From positions 1 to 12,708 of the forward strand of contig DAOWNN010000027.1 in NCBI GenBank assembly GCA_030642585.1: a stretch of 12,708 nt of DNA, written 5' to 3'. The position numbers and the translations under genes were made by a program. The notes beneath the pieces were generated by a model. That model was not told the origin of the DNA, made no database searches, and saw only the letters and a program-made list of their open reading frames with translations. The stretch is from Bacteroidota bacterium. Lineage in GTDB: Bacteria > Bacteroidota > Bacteroidia > Bacteroidales > VadinHA17. Every line of letters starts with the position of its first letter. The first letter of the stretch is position 1. This document shows positions 7,310 through 12,343 of this stretch, one piece after another.

Positions 7310-8155
7310 TTACTGGATGGCTTTAAGATCAATATCTTCAACTTTATACCACATGCAATCTCTGTATTCAAATCCATCATAAGAAAAGTCAGGTCCGTAA
7401 AACTGGAACCGACCTTCATACTCAGTCTTTGATGGAGATAAATGATCAAGTATGATCTTTTCGAACTTGTGATCATAACGCAGCATCATGGTAACCTGGG
7501 AAGAGAATTCATAGATCTTTCTCCTGGTGCTTCTCTCATCATCCATAAATACCGGAGAGCCAAATATTAAACCTTCTTCCGTGAAAGTAATAACATCAAT
7601 CAGTTTCTTACTTGAAAAATAATTGTTTAAATCAAATCCCAGAACGGTATAGGAGGTCATGTTTTTGCAATTTTTGGCAATAACTGAGTAATATAATGCT
7701 CCATACCAGGCACCTGGAGTATAAATACTGTCTTGATTCAAAGGCAAATTCTCCACATCTACAAGATGGATAAATTGAATATTTTCAGAAGAGGGACTCT
7801 CTTTTTTCTGGATATAGCCAAAATACCTGTTTGTTCCGTCACTAAGCGGAATATTCCAGCTATAAACCCTCAAAAGACTATCTGTTGAATATATTTTACC
7901 AAGGTACTTTAAAGAGGAAAAGGAATAGGAAAAGCTCTCTCTGCAGGAAAGCATATCTATAATGAGGGAATCTATCCTGGATCCGACTTCCAATTTATGC
8001 TGATCACCGACAGATCCTTTTATTTCAGACCACAGCTTTTCTGTTTCTTTCTCTTTAGTGATCAAAGTGATTCCCTGTGCCTCACAAAGATAAGGCATCA
8101 AAAGGAAAAAGGAGATCGTGAGAATAAAAAGTAAAGGAAAGCAGTGAAATTTCAT
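7310..8155 (-). CDS. Secreted conserved protein of unknown function
   Basis: The protein has 281 residues with a clear N-terminal signal peptide: Lys2, a hydrophobic core (about 7-22) and a likely cleavage after CEA near residue 26. Without a lipobox-type Cys at the cleavage point it should be periplasmic rather than a lipoprotein. The mature part is rich in beta-strand-like aromatic stretches, such as LRVYSWNIPLSDGTNRYFGY, YTPGAWYGALYY, TVLGFDLNNYFSSKKLIDV, MLRYDHKFEKIILDHLSPS and FQFYGPDFSYDGFEY. From memory this pattern occurs in an uncharacterised Bacteroidota protein family; I can name no function. It lies 28 bases after the class III aminotransferase gene and 21 bases before the tail-anchored protein gene, so co-transcription is likely. 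Confidence 0.78.
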   Translation of the reverse strand: MKFHCFPLLFILTISFFLLMPYLCEAQGITLITKEKETEKLWSEIKGSVGDQHKLEVGSRIDSLIIDMLSCRESFSYSFSSLKYLGKIYSTDSLLRVYSWNIPLSDGTNRYFGYIQKKESPSSENIQFIHLVDVENLPLNQDSIYTPGAWYGALYYSVIAKNCKNMTSYTVLGFDLNNYFSSKKLIDVITFTEEGLIFGSPVFMDDERSTRRKIYEFSSQVTMMLRYDHKFEKIILDHLSPSKTEYEGRFQFYGPDFSYDGFEYRDCMWYKVEDIDLKAIQ

Positions 8156-8183
8156 AAAGCTGGTTAAAAAGGGGATGTTGTAA

Positions 8184-9368
8184 TCATATCTGATCCAGGG
8201 CTTCCAGGATTAGCTGGCAGGCTTCCTCAATTTCATTTCCGGTAATAATCAGTGGTGGGGCAATTCTAATGGAGTTATCCCTGAATAAAAACCAGTCCGT
8301 GATAATTCCTTTCTCAAGAAGTTTTTCTATCAAATCCTGTACCTGCTTACCATCACTCATATCCATTGCCAGAAAAAGACCTTTACCACGAAGATTTATT
8401 ATCTTCTTATGCACCAGCAGTTTTCTAAACAAATCTTCCTTCCAGGATACCTGATCCACCAATCTTTCCTCGAGTATGGCCTGAAGGCTTGCAAAGGCAG
8501 CTGCACAGGAAACCGGATGGCCACCAAAGGTTGTAATATGACCAAGTACAGGATCTGTTTTAAATACAGACATAATTTCTCTTGATGAAACAAATGCGCC
8601 TATGGGCATTCCCCCTCCCATTCCTTTTGCGAAACAAATAATATCAGGAACTATATCAAATTGCTCAAATACAAATAGGGTGCCTGTACGGCCAAACCCT
8701 GTCTGAATCTCATCCAAAATAAGCAAGGTCCCTGTTTCTGTGCACTTGTCCCGAATGGTCCTTAGATAATTCTTTGGTGGCAAAATAACTCCAGCTTCTC
8801 CCTGAATGGGCTCAATAATAACACAGGCAGTGTGCTTACTGATTTGATCCAGATCTTCAAAATTGCCAAATTCCAGGAATCTGGTTCCGGGAACAAGTGG
8901 ACGAAACGAATTTTTAAACTCTTCGTTACCCATTACACTCAATGCCCCATGGCTACTACCATGATAGGCATTCTTGAAAGCTACAACTTCACTCCTGCCT
9001 GTGTATCTCTTTGCAAGTTTCAGGGCTCCTTCTACCGCTTCACTCCCGGAATTTACCAGATAAGTATTATTTAGAATAGTAGGTAATTGTTCTGCAAGTA
9101 GATTTGCAAACTTCACCTGGGGCGACTGAACATATTCTCCGTACACCATTAAGTACAGATATTTATCCAGCTGATCAGAAATTGCCTTGATCACTTTCGG
9201 ATGCCTGTGTCCGATATTACTTACTGAGATTCCTGAGATCAGGTCAAAATACTTTTTCCCATGCACATCATAAAGAAAAACTCCCTCGGCTTTTTTGATT
9301 TCAAGCATCAAAGGAGAATCAGATGTCTGTGCAAGATAATCAAGAAAGAGCCTGCGTTCATTTATCAT
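8184..9368 (-). CDS. Class III pyridoxal-phosphate aminotransferase (acetylornithine/ornithine aminotransferase type)
   Basis: This fold-type I, class III PLP aminotransferase of 394 residues has the size of ArgD/RocD-type enzymes. It has DVHGKKYFDLISGISVSNIGHRHP (34-57), NSGSEAVEGALKLAKRYTG (106-124) for the PLP phosphate, the stacking-aromatic region NAYHGSSHG (133-141), IIEPIQGEAG (184-193), the PLP pyridine Asp219 in LDEIQTGFGRTG (218-229), the Schiff-base Lys248 in CFAKGMGGGMP, and TTFGGHP (279-285). Enzymes of this type use an omega-amino group (acetylornithine, ornithine, GABA) and 2-oxoglutarate. No other arginine-synthesis gene is adjacent, so a biosynthetic ArgD role is not supported by context and I give no symbol. 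It begins 32 bases after the LytTR regulator gene. Confidence 0.9.
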   Translation of the reverse strand: MINERRLFLDYLAQTSDSPLMLEIKKAEGVFLYDVHGKKYFDLISGISVSNIGHRHPKVIKAISDQLDKYLYLMVYGEYVQSPQVKFANLLAEQLPTILNNTYLVNSGSEAVEGALKLAKRYTGRSEVVAFKNAYHGSSHGALSVMGNEEFKNSFRPLVPGTRFLEFGNFEDLDQISKHTACVIIEPIQGEAGVILPPKNYLRTIRDKCTETGTLLILDEIQTGFGRTGTLFVFEQFDIVPDIICFAKGMGGGMPIGAFVSSREIMSVFKTDPVLGHITTFGGHPVSCAAAFASLQAILEERLVDQVSWKEDLFRKLLVHKKIINLRGKGLFLAMDMSDGKQVQDLIEKLLEKGIITDWFLFRDNSIRIAPPLIITGNEIEEACQLILEALDQI

Positions 9369-9400
9369 TCCTGTACTAAGTTACTAAGTTGAGAAAGATA

Positions 9401-10111
9401 CTATTTTGAAATCAGGTTAATCTCATCAAGGAGCTTGTCTTTATAGGATTTACCTATAGGAATACTCTGAATCTCATCGTCAAAACAAATATCAATCGTA
9501 TTGTCCTTTATAACGGAAATACTCTGGGTATTCACTATAAAGGATCTGTGAACCCTGACAAAATTAGGACGGGGAAGCTTCTTCTCTATCGCCTTCATCG
9601 TAAAGTGAATGGTAAACTTATCATTTACAGTATTCAGGATTACATAATTTTCAAGAGCTTCAACCCAAAGAATCTCACTGAATTTCATCTTTATAAGGCT
9701 TGATCCTTTTTTAATGAAGATCTCATCTTGATTTTTTAATTCTACCCTGTCTAGAGAATGGTTTCTGGTTGCCCTGTTCACAGCCTTTAAAAACCGTGGG
9801 AAAGAGGTCGGTTTTAGTAAATAATCGGTAACATCAAAATTAAATGCCTCAATTGCATATTTTTCTTTGGATGAGCTAATTATTATCTGAGGCAGATTTG
9901 TCATACTATTCATGAAATCAATCCCATTCATTTCCGGCATCTCAATATCCAGGAAAATCAGATCTATCCGGGAATTGTCCTTGTTGATCGAATTCGCTGC
10001 GCTAATAGCATTCTCGAAAGAAGCTATTAGTTTTAATCTTTTTGTTTTTGCAATAAACTCCTCCAGAACCACTCTGGAAAGCTTGTCATCATCTACGATA
10101 ATACAATTCAT
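9401..10111 (-). CDS. LytTR-family response regulator
   Basis: This is a two-component response regulator of 236 residues. The receiver domain (about 1-115) has the acidic pair Asp7/Asp8, phospho-acceptor Asp55 (FLDIEMPEMNG), a Ser at the switch position (IIISSS, 77-81) and Lys100 in LLKP. The LytTR DNA-binding domain (about 130-232) shows EILWVEALENYVIL (146-159) and FVRVHRSFIVN (184-194). LytTR regulators typically bind paired direct repeats and are often driven by LytS/YehU-type kinases; none is in this window. It heads a cluster with the class III aminotransferase and two envelope-associated unknowns, so it may control that unit; this is inference. No target repeat is evident. Confidence 0.93.
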   Translation of the reverse strand: MNCIIVDDDKLSRVVLEEFIAKTKRLKLIASFENAISAANSINKDNSRIDLIFLDIEMPEMNGIDFMNSMTNLPQIIISSSKEKYAIEAFNFDVTDYLLKPTSFPRFLKAVNRATRNHSLDRVELKNQDEIFIKKGSSLIKMKFSEILWVEALENYVILNTVNDKFTIHFTMKAIEKKLPRPNFVRVHRSFIVNTQSISVIKDNTIDICFDDEIQSIPIGKSYKDKLLDEINLISK

Positions 10112-10177
10112 TCTTACTGAAATTTAACACTTTATACACTCAGACAACACTCTCATCTATTATTACCAGTCATTCGT

Positions 10178-10208
10178 CAAAATTACGAAAAATGCTTATA
10201 TATTAAAA
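10178..10208 (-). promoter_or_regulatory. Candidate promoter of the LytTR cluster
   Basis: The minus strand has TAATTTTG (10185-10178), an exact TAnnTTTG, with TTTT (10208-10205) 19 bases upstream in place of TTTG. The predicted start lies about 60 bases before the regulator's ATG. It is the best promoter match in the 136-base gap after trmH. Confidence 0.45.
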
Positions 10209-10247
10209 TATTATTGAAAAAAAGTACCGCCGGGATTTTGCTGCCAG

Positions 10248-10922
10248 TTATTTAGTTCTTTTTCTTAAAAACTCCTTTTCATGCAGATCGGCCCGTTTTA
10301 CACTTTGCCTGAGCCAATTCAATTTTAATTCCATTTTCTCCTCATGTGTGAGCTCCCAGTCAATATCTGCCTCTCTAAGTTTTGAGGTAAGATGGTGAAG
10401 TATTATTGCAGCAGAAACAGAAATATTCAGACTCTCAGTAAAACCATCCATGGGTATAAACAGGTATTCATCAGCATTTTCCAGGGCTGTTTCAGACAAG
10501 CCATTCAGCTCTGTGCCAAACACTAAAGCAGATTTGCCCCTGAGCAGATCAAATTTCTCTAAACGCGCAGATTTATAATGAGGGCTTGTAGCCACAATTC
10601 TGTAACCTTTTTGTCTTATTTTTTCAAATGCTTCCAATGTATTTTCATCTTTCTCACTGTACTTCATAAGACTCAGCCATTTATTACTCCCCTGAGTAAC
10701 ATCGGGATTAATGGTATATTCATTCCTGTTTTCGATAATATGAACATCCTGCACCCCGAAGCAATCACAGCTTCTCAATACTGCGCTGGCATTTTGGGAT
10801 TGATATATATCTTCCAGCACAACAGTCAGATACCTGGTTCTTTTATTCAATACGCGGGTAAAAAGATCCAGTCTTCGTTTTGTAACAAACCCAGAGAAGT
10901 AATTCAAAAGTTCCTGATTCAT
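10248..10922 (-). CDS. trmH: TrmH-family RNA 2'-O-ribose methyltransferase
   Basis: This SPOUT (trefoil-knot) methyltransferase of 224 residues has the three family motifs: NASAVLRSCDCFGV (44-57) with the catalytic Arg50, VFGTELNGLS (134-143), and IPMDGFTESLNISVSAAIILHH (156-177), which forms the knot and binds S-adenosylmethionine. The length and the basic C-terminal extension (WLRQSVKRADLHEKEFLRKRTK) fit TrmH, which methylates the ribose of G18 in the D-loop of tRNAs, rather than RlmB or TrmL. The exact target cannot be proved from sequence. The reading starts at ATG 10922. I found no good promoter in the spacer, so it may be read from beyond the repeats at 10964-11095. It shares a neighbourhood with a tRNA whose D-loop is interrupted, which may be coincidence. 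Confidence 0.88.
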   Translation of the reverse strand: MNQELLNYFSGFVTKRRLDLFTRVLNKRTRYLTVVLEDIYQSQNASAVLRSCDCFGVQDVHIIENRNEYTINPDVTQGSNKWLSLMKYSEKDENTLEAFEKIRQKGYRIVATSPHYKSARLEKFDLLRGKSALVFGTELNGLSETALENADEYLFIPMDGFTESLNISVSAAIILHHLTSKLREADIDWELTHEEKMELKLNWLRQSVKRADLHEKEFLRKRTK

Positions 10923-10963
10923 TTTAGCTAAAAGAAGATAGTTATAAATTAAAGGTATGAGAC

Positions 10964-10982
10964 CTCAGGGTAGAACCCTGAG
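10964..10982. repeat. 8-bp hairpin upstream of trmH
   Basis: CTCAGGGT (10964-10971) pairs perfectly with ACCCTGAG (10975-10982) around AGA. It lies about 40 bases before the trmH start, where it could be part of the mRNA leader. No T-run follows on the minus strand. Confidence 0.5.
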
Positions 10983-11021
10983 CCCCTCATTTCGGAGCAG
11001 AACTCCCAGGAATTAAACCAT

Positions 11022-11090
11022 TCTTCTCGTCCGCCGACCGCGTGCCGCCTAAAGCTTTAGCGGTGGCGCAAGCGGAACGCGAAGGAGGAT
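11022..11090. repeat. GC-rich imperfect inverted repeat with CTAAAGCTTTAG centre
   Basis: The perfect 12-bp palindrome CTAAAGCTTTAG (11049-11060) is flanked by diverged GC-rich arms. On the left is CTTCTCGTCCGCCGACCGCG; on the right is a segment ending AACGCGAAGGAGG whose reverse complement (CCTCCTTCGCGTTCCGC) resembles the left arm. The patch is clearly richer in G+C than the neighbouring genes. It looks like a REP/MITE-sized palindromic element between trmH and hup. Confidence 0.6.
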
Positions 11091-11101
11091 TAAAAATTGA
11101 C

Positions 11102-11129
11102 AAAAAAAAGGGAGTACCAAGGCACTCCC
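11102..11129 (-). terminator. Intrinsic terminator of the HU gene
   Basis: On the minus strand GGGAGT (11129-11124) pairs with ACTCCC (11115-11110), with extra pairing possible inside the loop, followed at once by eight Ts (11109-11102). It lies 20 bases beyond the HU stop codon. This is the clearest protein-gene terminator in the window. Confidence 0.9.
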
Positions 11130-11148
11130 TGTAAAAGCAAAAAGGTTC

Positions 11149-11421
11149 TTATTGAACACTGCCAGCGAGATCGCTACCAGCCTTAAATTTAACAACTTTT
11201 TTAGCCTTGATCTGAATAGGAGCACCAGTTTGTGGATTACGTCCTGTCCTGGCATTTCTTTTTGTAACGCCAAATGAACCAAATCCTACTAGAGCAACGC
11301 GGTCACCTTTCTTAAGAGCACCGGTAGTAGCGTCAACAAAAGCGTCAAGAGCTCTTTTAGCATCAGCTTTAGATAATCCAGCATTTGCTGCCATTTGATC
11401 AATTAATTCTGCTTTGTTCAT
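11149..11421 (-). CDS. hup: HU-family DNA-binding protein
   Basis: HU is a small basic nucleoid protein that binds and bends DNA as a dimer. The 90-residue length is standard. The N-terminal helical dimerisation part (MNKAELIDQMAANAGLSKADA) leads to the family signature GFGSFGVTKRNARTGRNPQTG (46-66) and the DNA-binding beta-arm, with the DNA-intercalating Pro63 in RNPQTG, and ends in IKAKKVVKFKAGSDL. It is a single-gene unit with its own promoter (11478-11508) and terminator (11102-11129). IHF subunits share the fold, but the HU-type sequence and length favour HU. Several HU paralogues per genome are common in Bacteroidota. Confidence 0.95.
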   Translation of the reverse strand: MNKAELIDQMAANAGLSKADAKRALDAFVDATTGALKKGDRVALVGFGSFGVTKRNARTGRNPQTGAPIQIKAKKVVKFKAGSDLAGSVQ

Positions 11422-11477
11422 AATAAAAAAGTTTTAATGGTTAGTAAAAAATATTTTATAATGTGGTCAAACCTCTA

Positions 11478-11508
11478 CAAATATAGACTATTTAGGGGTT
11501 CTGGCAAA
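11478..11508 (-). promoter_or_regulatory. Promoter of the HU gene
   Basis: On the minus strand TTTG (11508-11505) is followed after exactly 19 bases by TATATTTG (11485-11478). Both boxes match the Bacteroidota consensus TTTG-N19-TAnnTTTG exactly. The expected transcript has a leader of about 50 bases before the HU start. Confidence 0.78.
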
Positions 11509-11888
11509 TAAACTGCATGAAAACTTGTGATTTTTTAATGATTAAAATGCCTGTTTTAGGGCATTACAGAGCGATTTGACTGATATGTCGCTGTATACCT
11601 GCATGTTAGGCGTTTAATAATTTGTTAATAAGATAAGTGCAAAATTCTGATGAAATGTCATAAAAAACTCAGAAAAGCAACGAAATATAGGCTTTACAGC
11701 ATAATTGTTAAGGCCAATTTATTCAAAATCAGATCAAATTCCTTCAAAATAAATAACTTTTTCTAAAAATGAAGTTTTGAAGGCCAATAATTGATCTTAA
11801 AGTGTCATAGGATAATAATTATTTACTGTAATTAACAAATAGTTCATTAATATAATTCTATGTATTTCTCTGTATTTCTGTCTTTTAC
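11509..11888. other. AT-rich intergenic stretch, no gene seen
   Basis: Between the HU promoter and the 40-bp palindrome I see no coding sequence with plausible composition. Weak hairpins exist (ATGCC/GGCAT at 11547-11564; GCGA/TCGC near 11571-11593), but they lack promoter and terminator context. A small RNA cannot be excluded. Confidence 0.4.
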
Positions 11889-11928
11889 AAATTTTTTACT
11901 ACGTAGTATACTACGTAGTAAAAAATTT
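11889..11928. repeat. Perfect 40-bp palindrome built of two 12-bp palindromes
   Basis: Positions 11889-11928 are perfectly self-complementary (20 bases per arm, no loop, centre between 11908 and 11909). The inner 24 bases are two tandem copies of TACTACGTAGTA (11897-11908 and 11909-11920), each itself palindromic. The outside is T6/A6 and AAA/TTT. The T- and A-tracts are inside the stem, so it is not an intrinsic terminator. A dimeric-protein operator with two adjacent sites, or a cruciform-forming element, are both possible. It lies about 40 bases before the tRNA promoter. Confidence 0.85.
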
Positions 11929-11965
11929 ACTCAAAATATTTTTGATATGGAGACATAACAAATAG

Positions 11966-11997
11966 TTTGAACTGATGAGAAAAAATTCCTAATTTTG
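11966..11997 (+). promoter_or_regulatory. Promoter of tRNA-Ser
   Basis: TTTG (11966-11969), 20 bases, then TAATTTTG (11990-11997) match the Bacteroidota promoter consensus exactly. Transcription should begin near 12003, giving a 5' leader of about 65 bases that holds the structure at 12004-12060. Confidence 0.78.
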
Positions 11998-12003
11998 CGG
12001 CTT

Positions 12004-12060
12004 GCCCCGTGAAATGCTACTGGGTAGCAATCCTGATACATCGGGATTATTTCACTTGGC
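12004..12060 (+). other. Predicted three-way-junction structure in the tRNA-Ser leader
   Basis: A closing helix GTGAAAT (12009-12015) with ATTTCAC (12049-12055) surrounds two hairpins: GCTAC/GTAGC with loop TGG (12016-12028), and AATCCTGAT/ATCGGGATT (12029-12048, one G-T pair). Outside a CC/TT internal loop, GCC (12004-12006) pairs with GGC (12058-12060). No unpaired bases remain at the junction. It lies wholly between promoter and tRNA. It could be a processing or regulatory leader, or another inserted palindromic element. Confidence 0.6.
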
Positions 12061-12068
12061 CTATAAAT

Positions 12069-12202
12069 GGAGAAATGGCAGAGTGGTCGAACCGAGGAGT
12101 GAAACGACGAGCTCACGAACCGACAGGGTCGGTGAGTAATGCGGCGGTCTTGAAAACCGTTGTCCGTTATGCGGACCGGGGGTTCGAATCCCTCTTTCTC
12201 CG
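12069..12202 (+). tRNA. tRNA-Ser(UGA) with a 48-nt insertion in the D-loop
   Basis: The cloverleaf is complete. The acceptor stem GGAGAAA/TTTCTCC is perfect (12069-12075, 12195-12201), with discriminator G12202 and CCA not encoded. The D-stem is GCA (12078-12080) with TGC (12140-12142). The anticodon loop CTTGAAA has anticodon TGA at 12151-12153. The long variable arm is typical of serine tRNAs (GTCCG/CGGAC), and the T-arm has loop TTCGAAT (12183-12189). The D-loop should read GAGTGGTCGAA straight into TGC, but 48 bases (12092-12139) intervene. Removing them leaves an ordinary tRNA-Ser of 86 nt. A strong promoter lies upstream and an intrinsic terminator downstream, so the gene appears transcribed. 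It could be functional with the insert, functional after processing, or a recently broken copy; sequence alone cannot decide. Confidence 0.9.
12092..12139 (+). repeat. Inserted palindromic element in the tRNA D-loop
   Basis: The 48-base insert (boundary ambiguous by the two As on each side) begins CCGAGGAGTGAAACGACGA and then forms a hairpin: ACCGAC (12119-12124) with GTCGGT (12128-12133), loop AGG, extended by CTC (12112-12114) with GAG (12134-12136) across an ACGA bulge. The 17-nt GAGGAGTGAAACGACGA (12094-12110) matches 16 of 17 bases of segments at 12472-12488 and 12664-12680 in the downstream array. It encodes no protein and is far too short for a group I or II intron. Confidence 0.75.
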
Positions 12203-12215
12203 CAAAACTCAAGAA

Positions 12216-12240
12216 AAAGCCCGGCATTTGCCGGGTTTTC
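12216..12240 (+). terminator. Intrinsic terminator of tRNA-Ser
   Basis: CCCGGCA (12220-12226) pairs with TGCCGGG (12229-12235), with preceding As (12214-12218) and TTTTC following. It lies about 17 bases beyond the tRNA 3' end, and read-through would meet the second hairpin at 12236-12298. Confidence 0.8.
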
Positions 12241-12298
12241 TGTTTTCCCCTGTTCCGTAGAAAGCTTGCTTTCATAAGGAAACAGGGAAAACAGAAAG
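12236..12298. repeat. Long imperfect inverted repeat, ~30-base arms
   Basis: The left arm 12236-12265 and right arm 12268-12298 are near-perfect reverse complements, with GAAAGC/GCTTTC at the centre around TT and CTGTTTTCCC/GGGAAAACAG outside. A few one-base bulges and mismatches (CCCC against GGG, GTTCC against GGAAAC, GTA against ATAA) separate the paired blocks. This MITE-like hairpin directly follows the tRNA terminator. Confidence 0.75.
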
Positions 12299-12303
12299 AG
12301 TAT

Positions 12304-12326
12304 CTGCCGGAGGCAGAGGCTTTTTT
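12304..12326 (+). terminator. Terminator-like hairpin with T-run
   Basis: CTGCC (12304-12308) pairs with GGCAG (12312-12316) around GGA, and AGGC and six Ts (12321-12326) follow. The stem is short and the T-run begins four bases after it, so termination would be weak. It may be a back-up for the tRNA unit or just part of the repeat region. Confidence 0.4.
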
Positions 12327-12337
12327 ATGAGTTTTGC
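12318..12337 (-). repeat. Inverted copy of the tRNA-Ser 3' flank
   Basis: On the minus strand 12337-12318 reads GCAAAACTCATAAAAAAGCC, which matches 18 of 20 bases of the sequence at the tRNA 3' end (12202-12221, GCAAAACTCAAGAAAAAGCC). The two therefore form 20-bp inverted repeats around a 96-base interior that holds the long hairpin. Shorter GCAAAACTC copies recur inverted at 12440-12448 and 12632-12640. Confidence 0.65.
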
Positions 12338-12343
12338 AGGGAG

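Noticed and set aside
11547..11593. Small RNA between the HU promoter and the tRNA
   Set aside because: Only short weak hairpins are seen, with no promoter-terminator pair.
11889..11928. Bidirectional intrinsic terminator or XerCD dif site at the 40-bp palindrome
   Set aside because: The T-tracts are buried in the stem rather than following it, and the sequence does not resemble a dif site with its XerC and XerD half-sites around a 6-base centre.
12092..12139. Group I or group II intron in the tRNA
   Set aside because: 48 bases is far too short for either ribozyme and the site is not the anticodon loop.
12009..12260. Open frame on the plus strand across the tRNA-Ser gene
   Set aside because: It is formed by the tRNA, its leader and the terminator, and these non-coding features explain every base.
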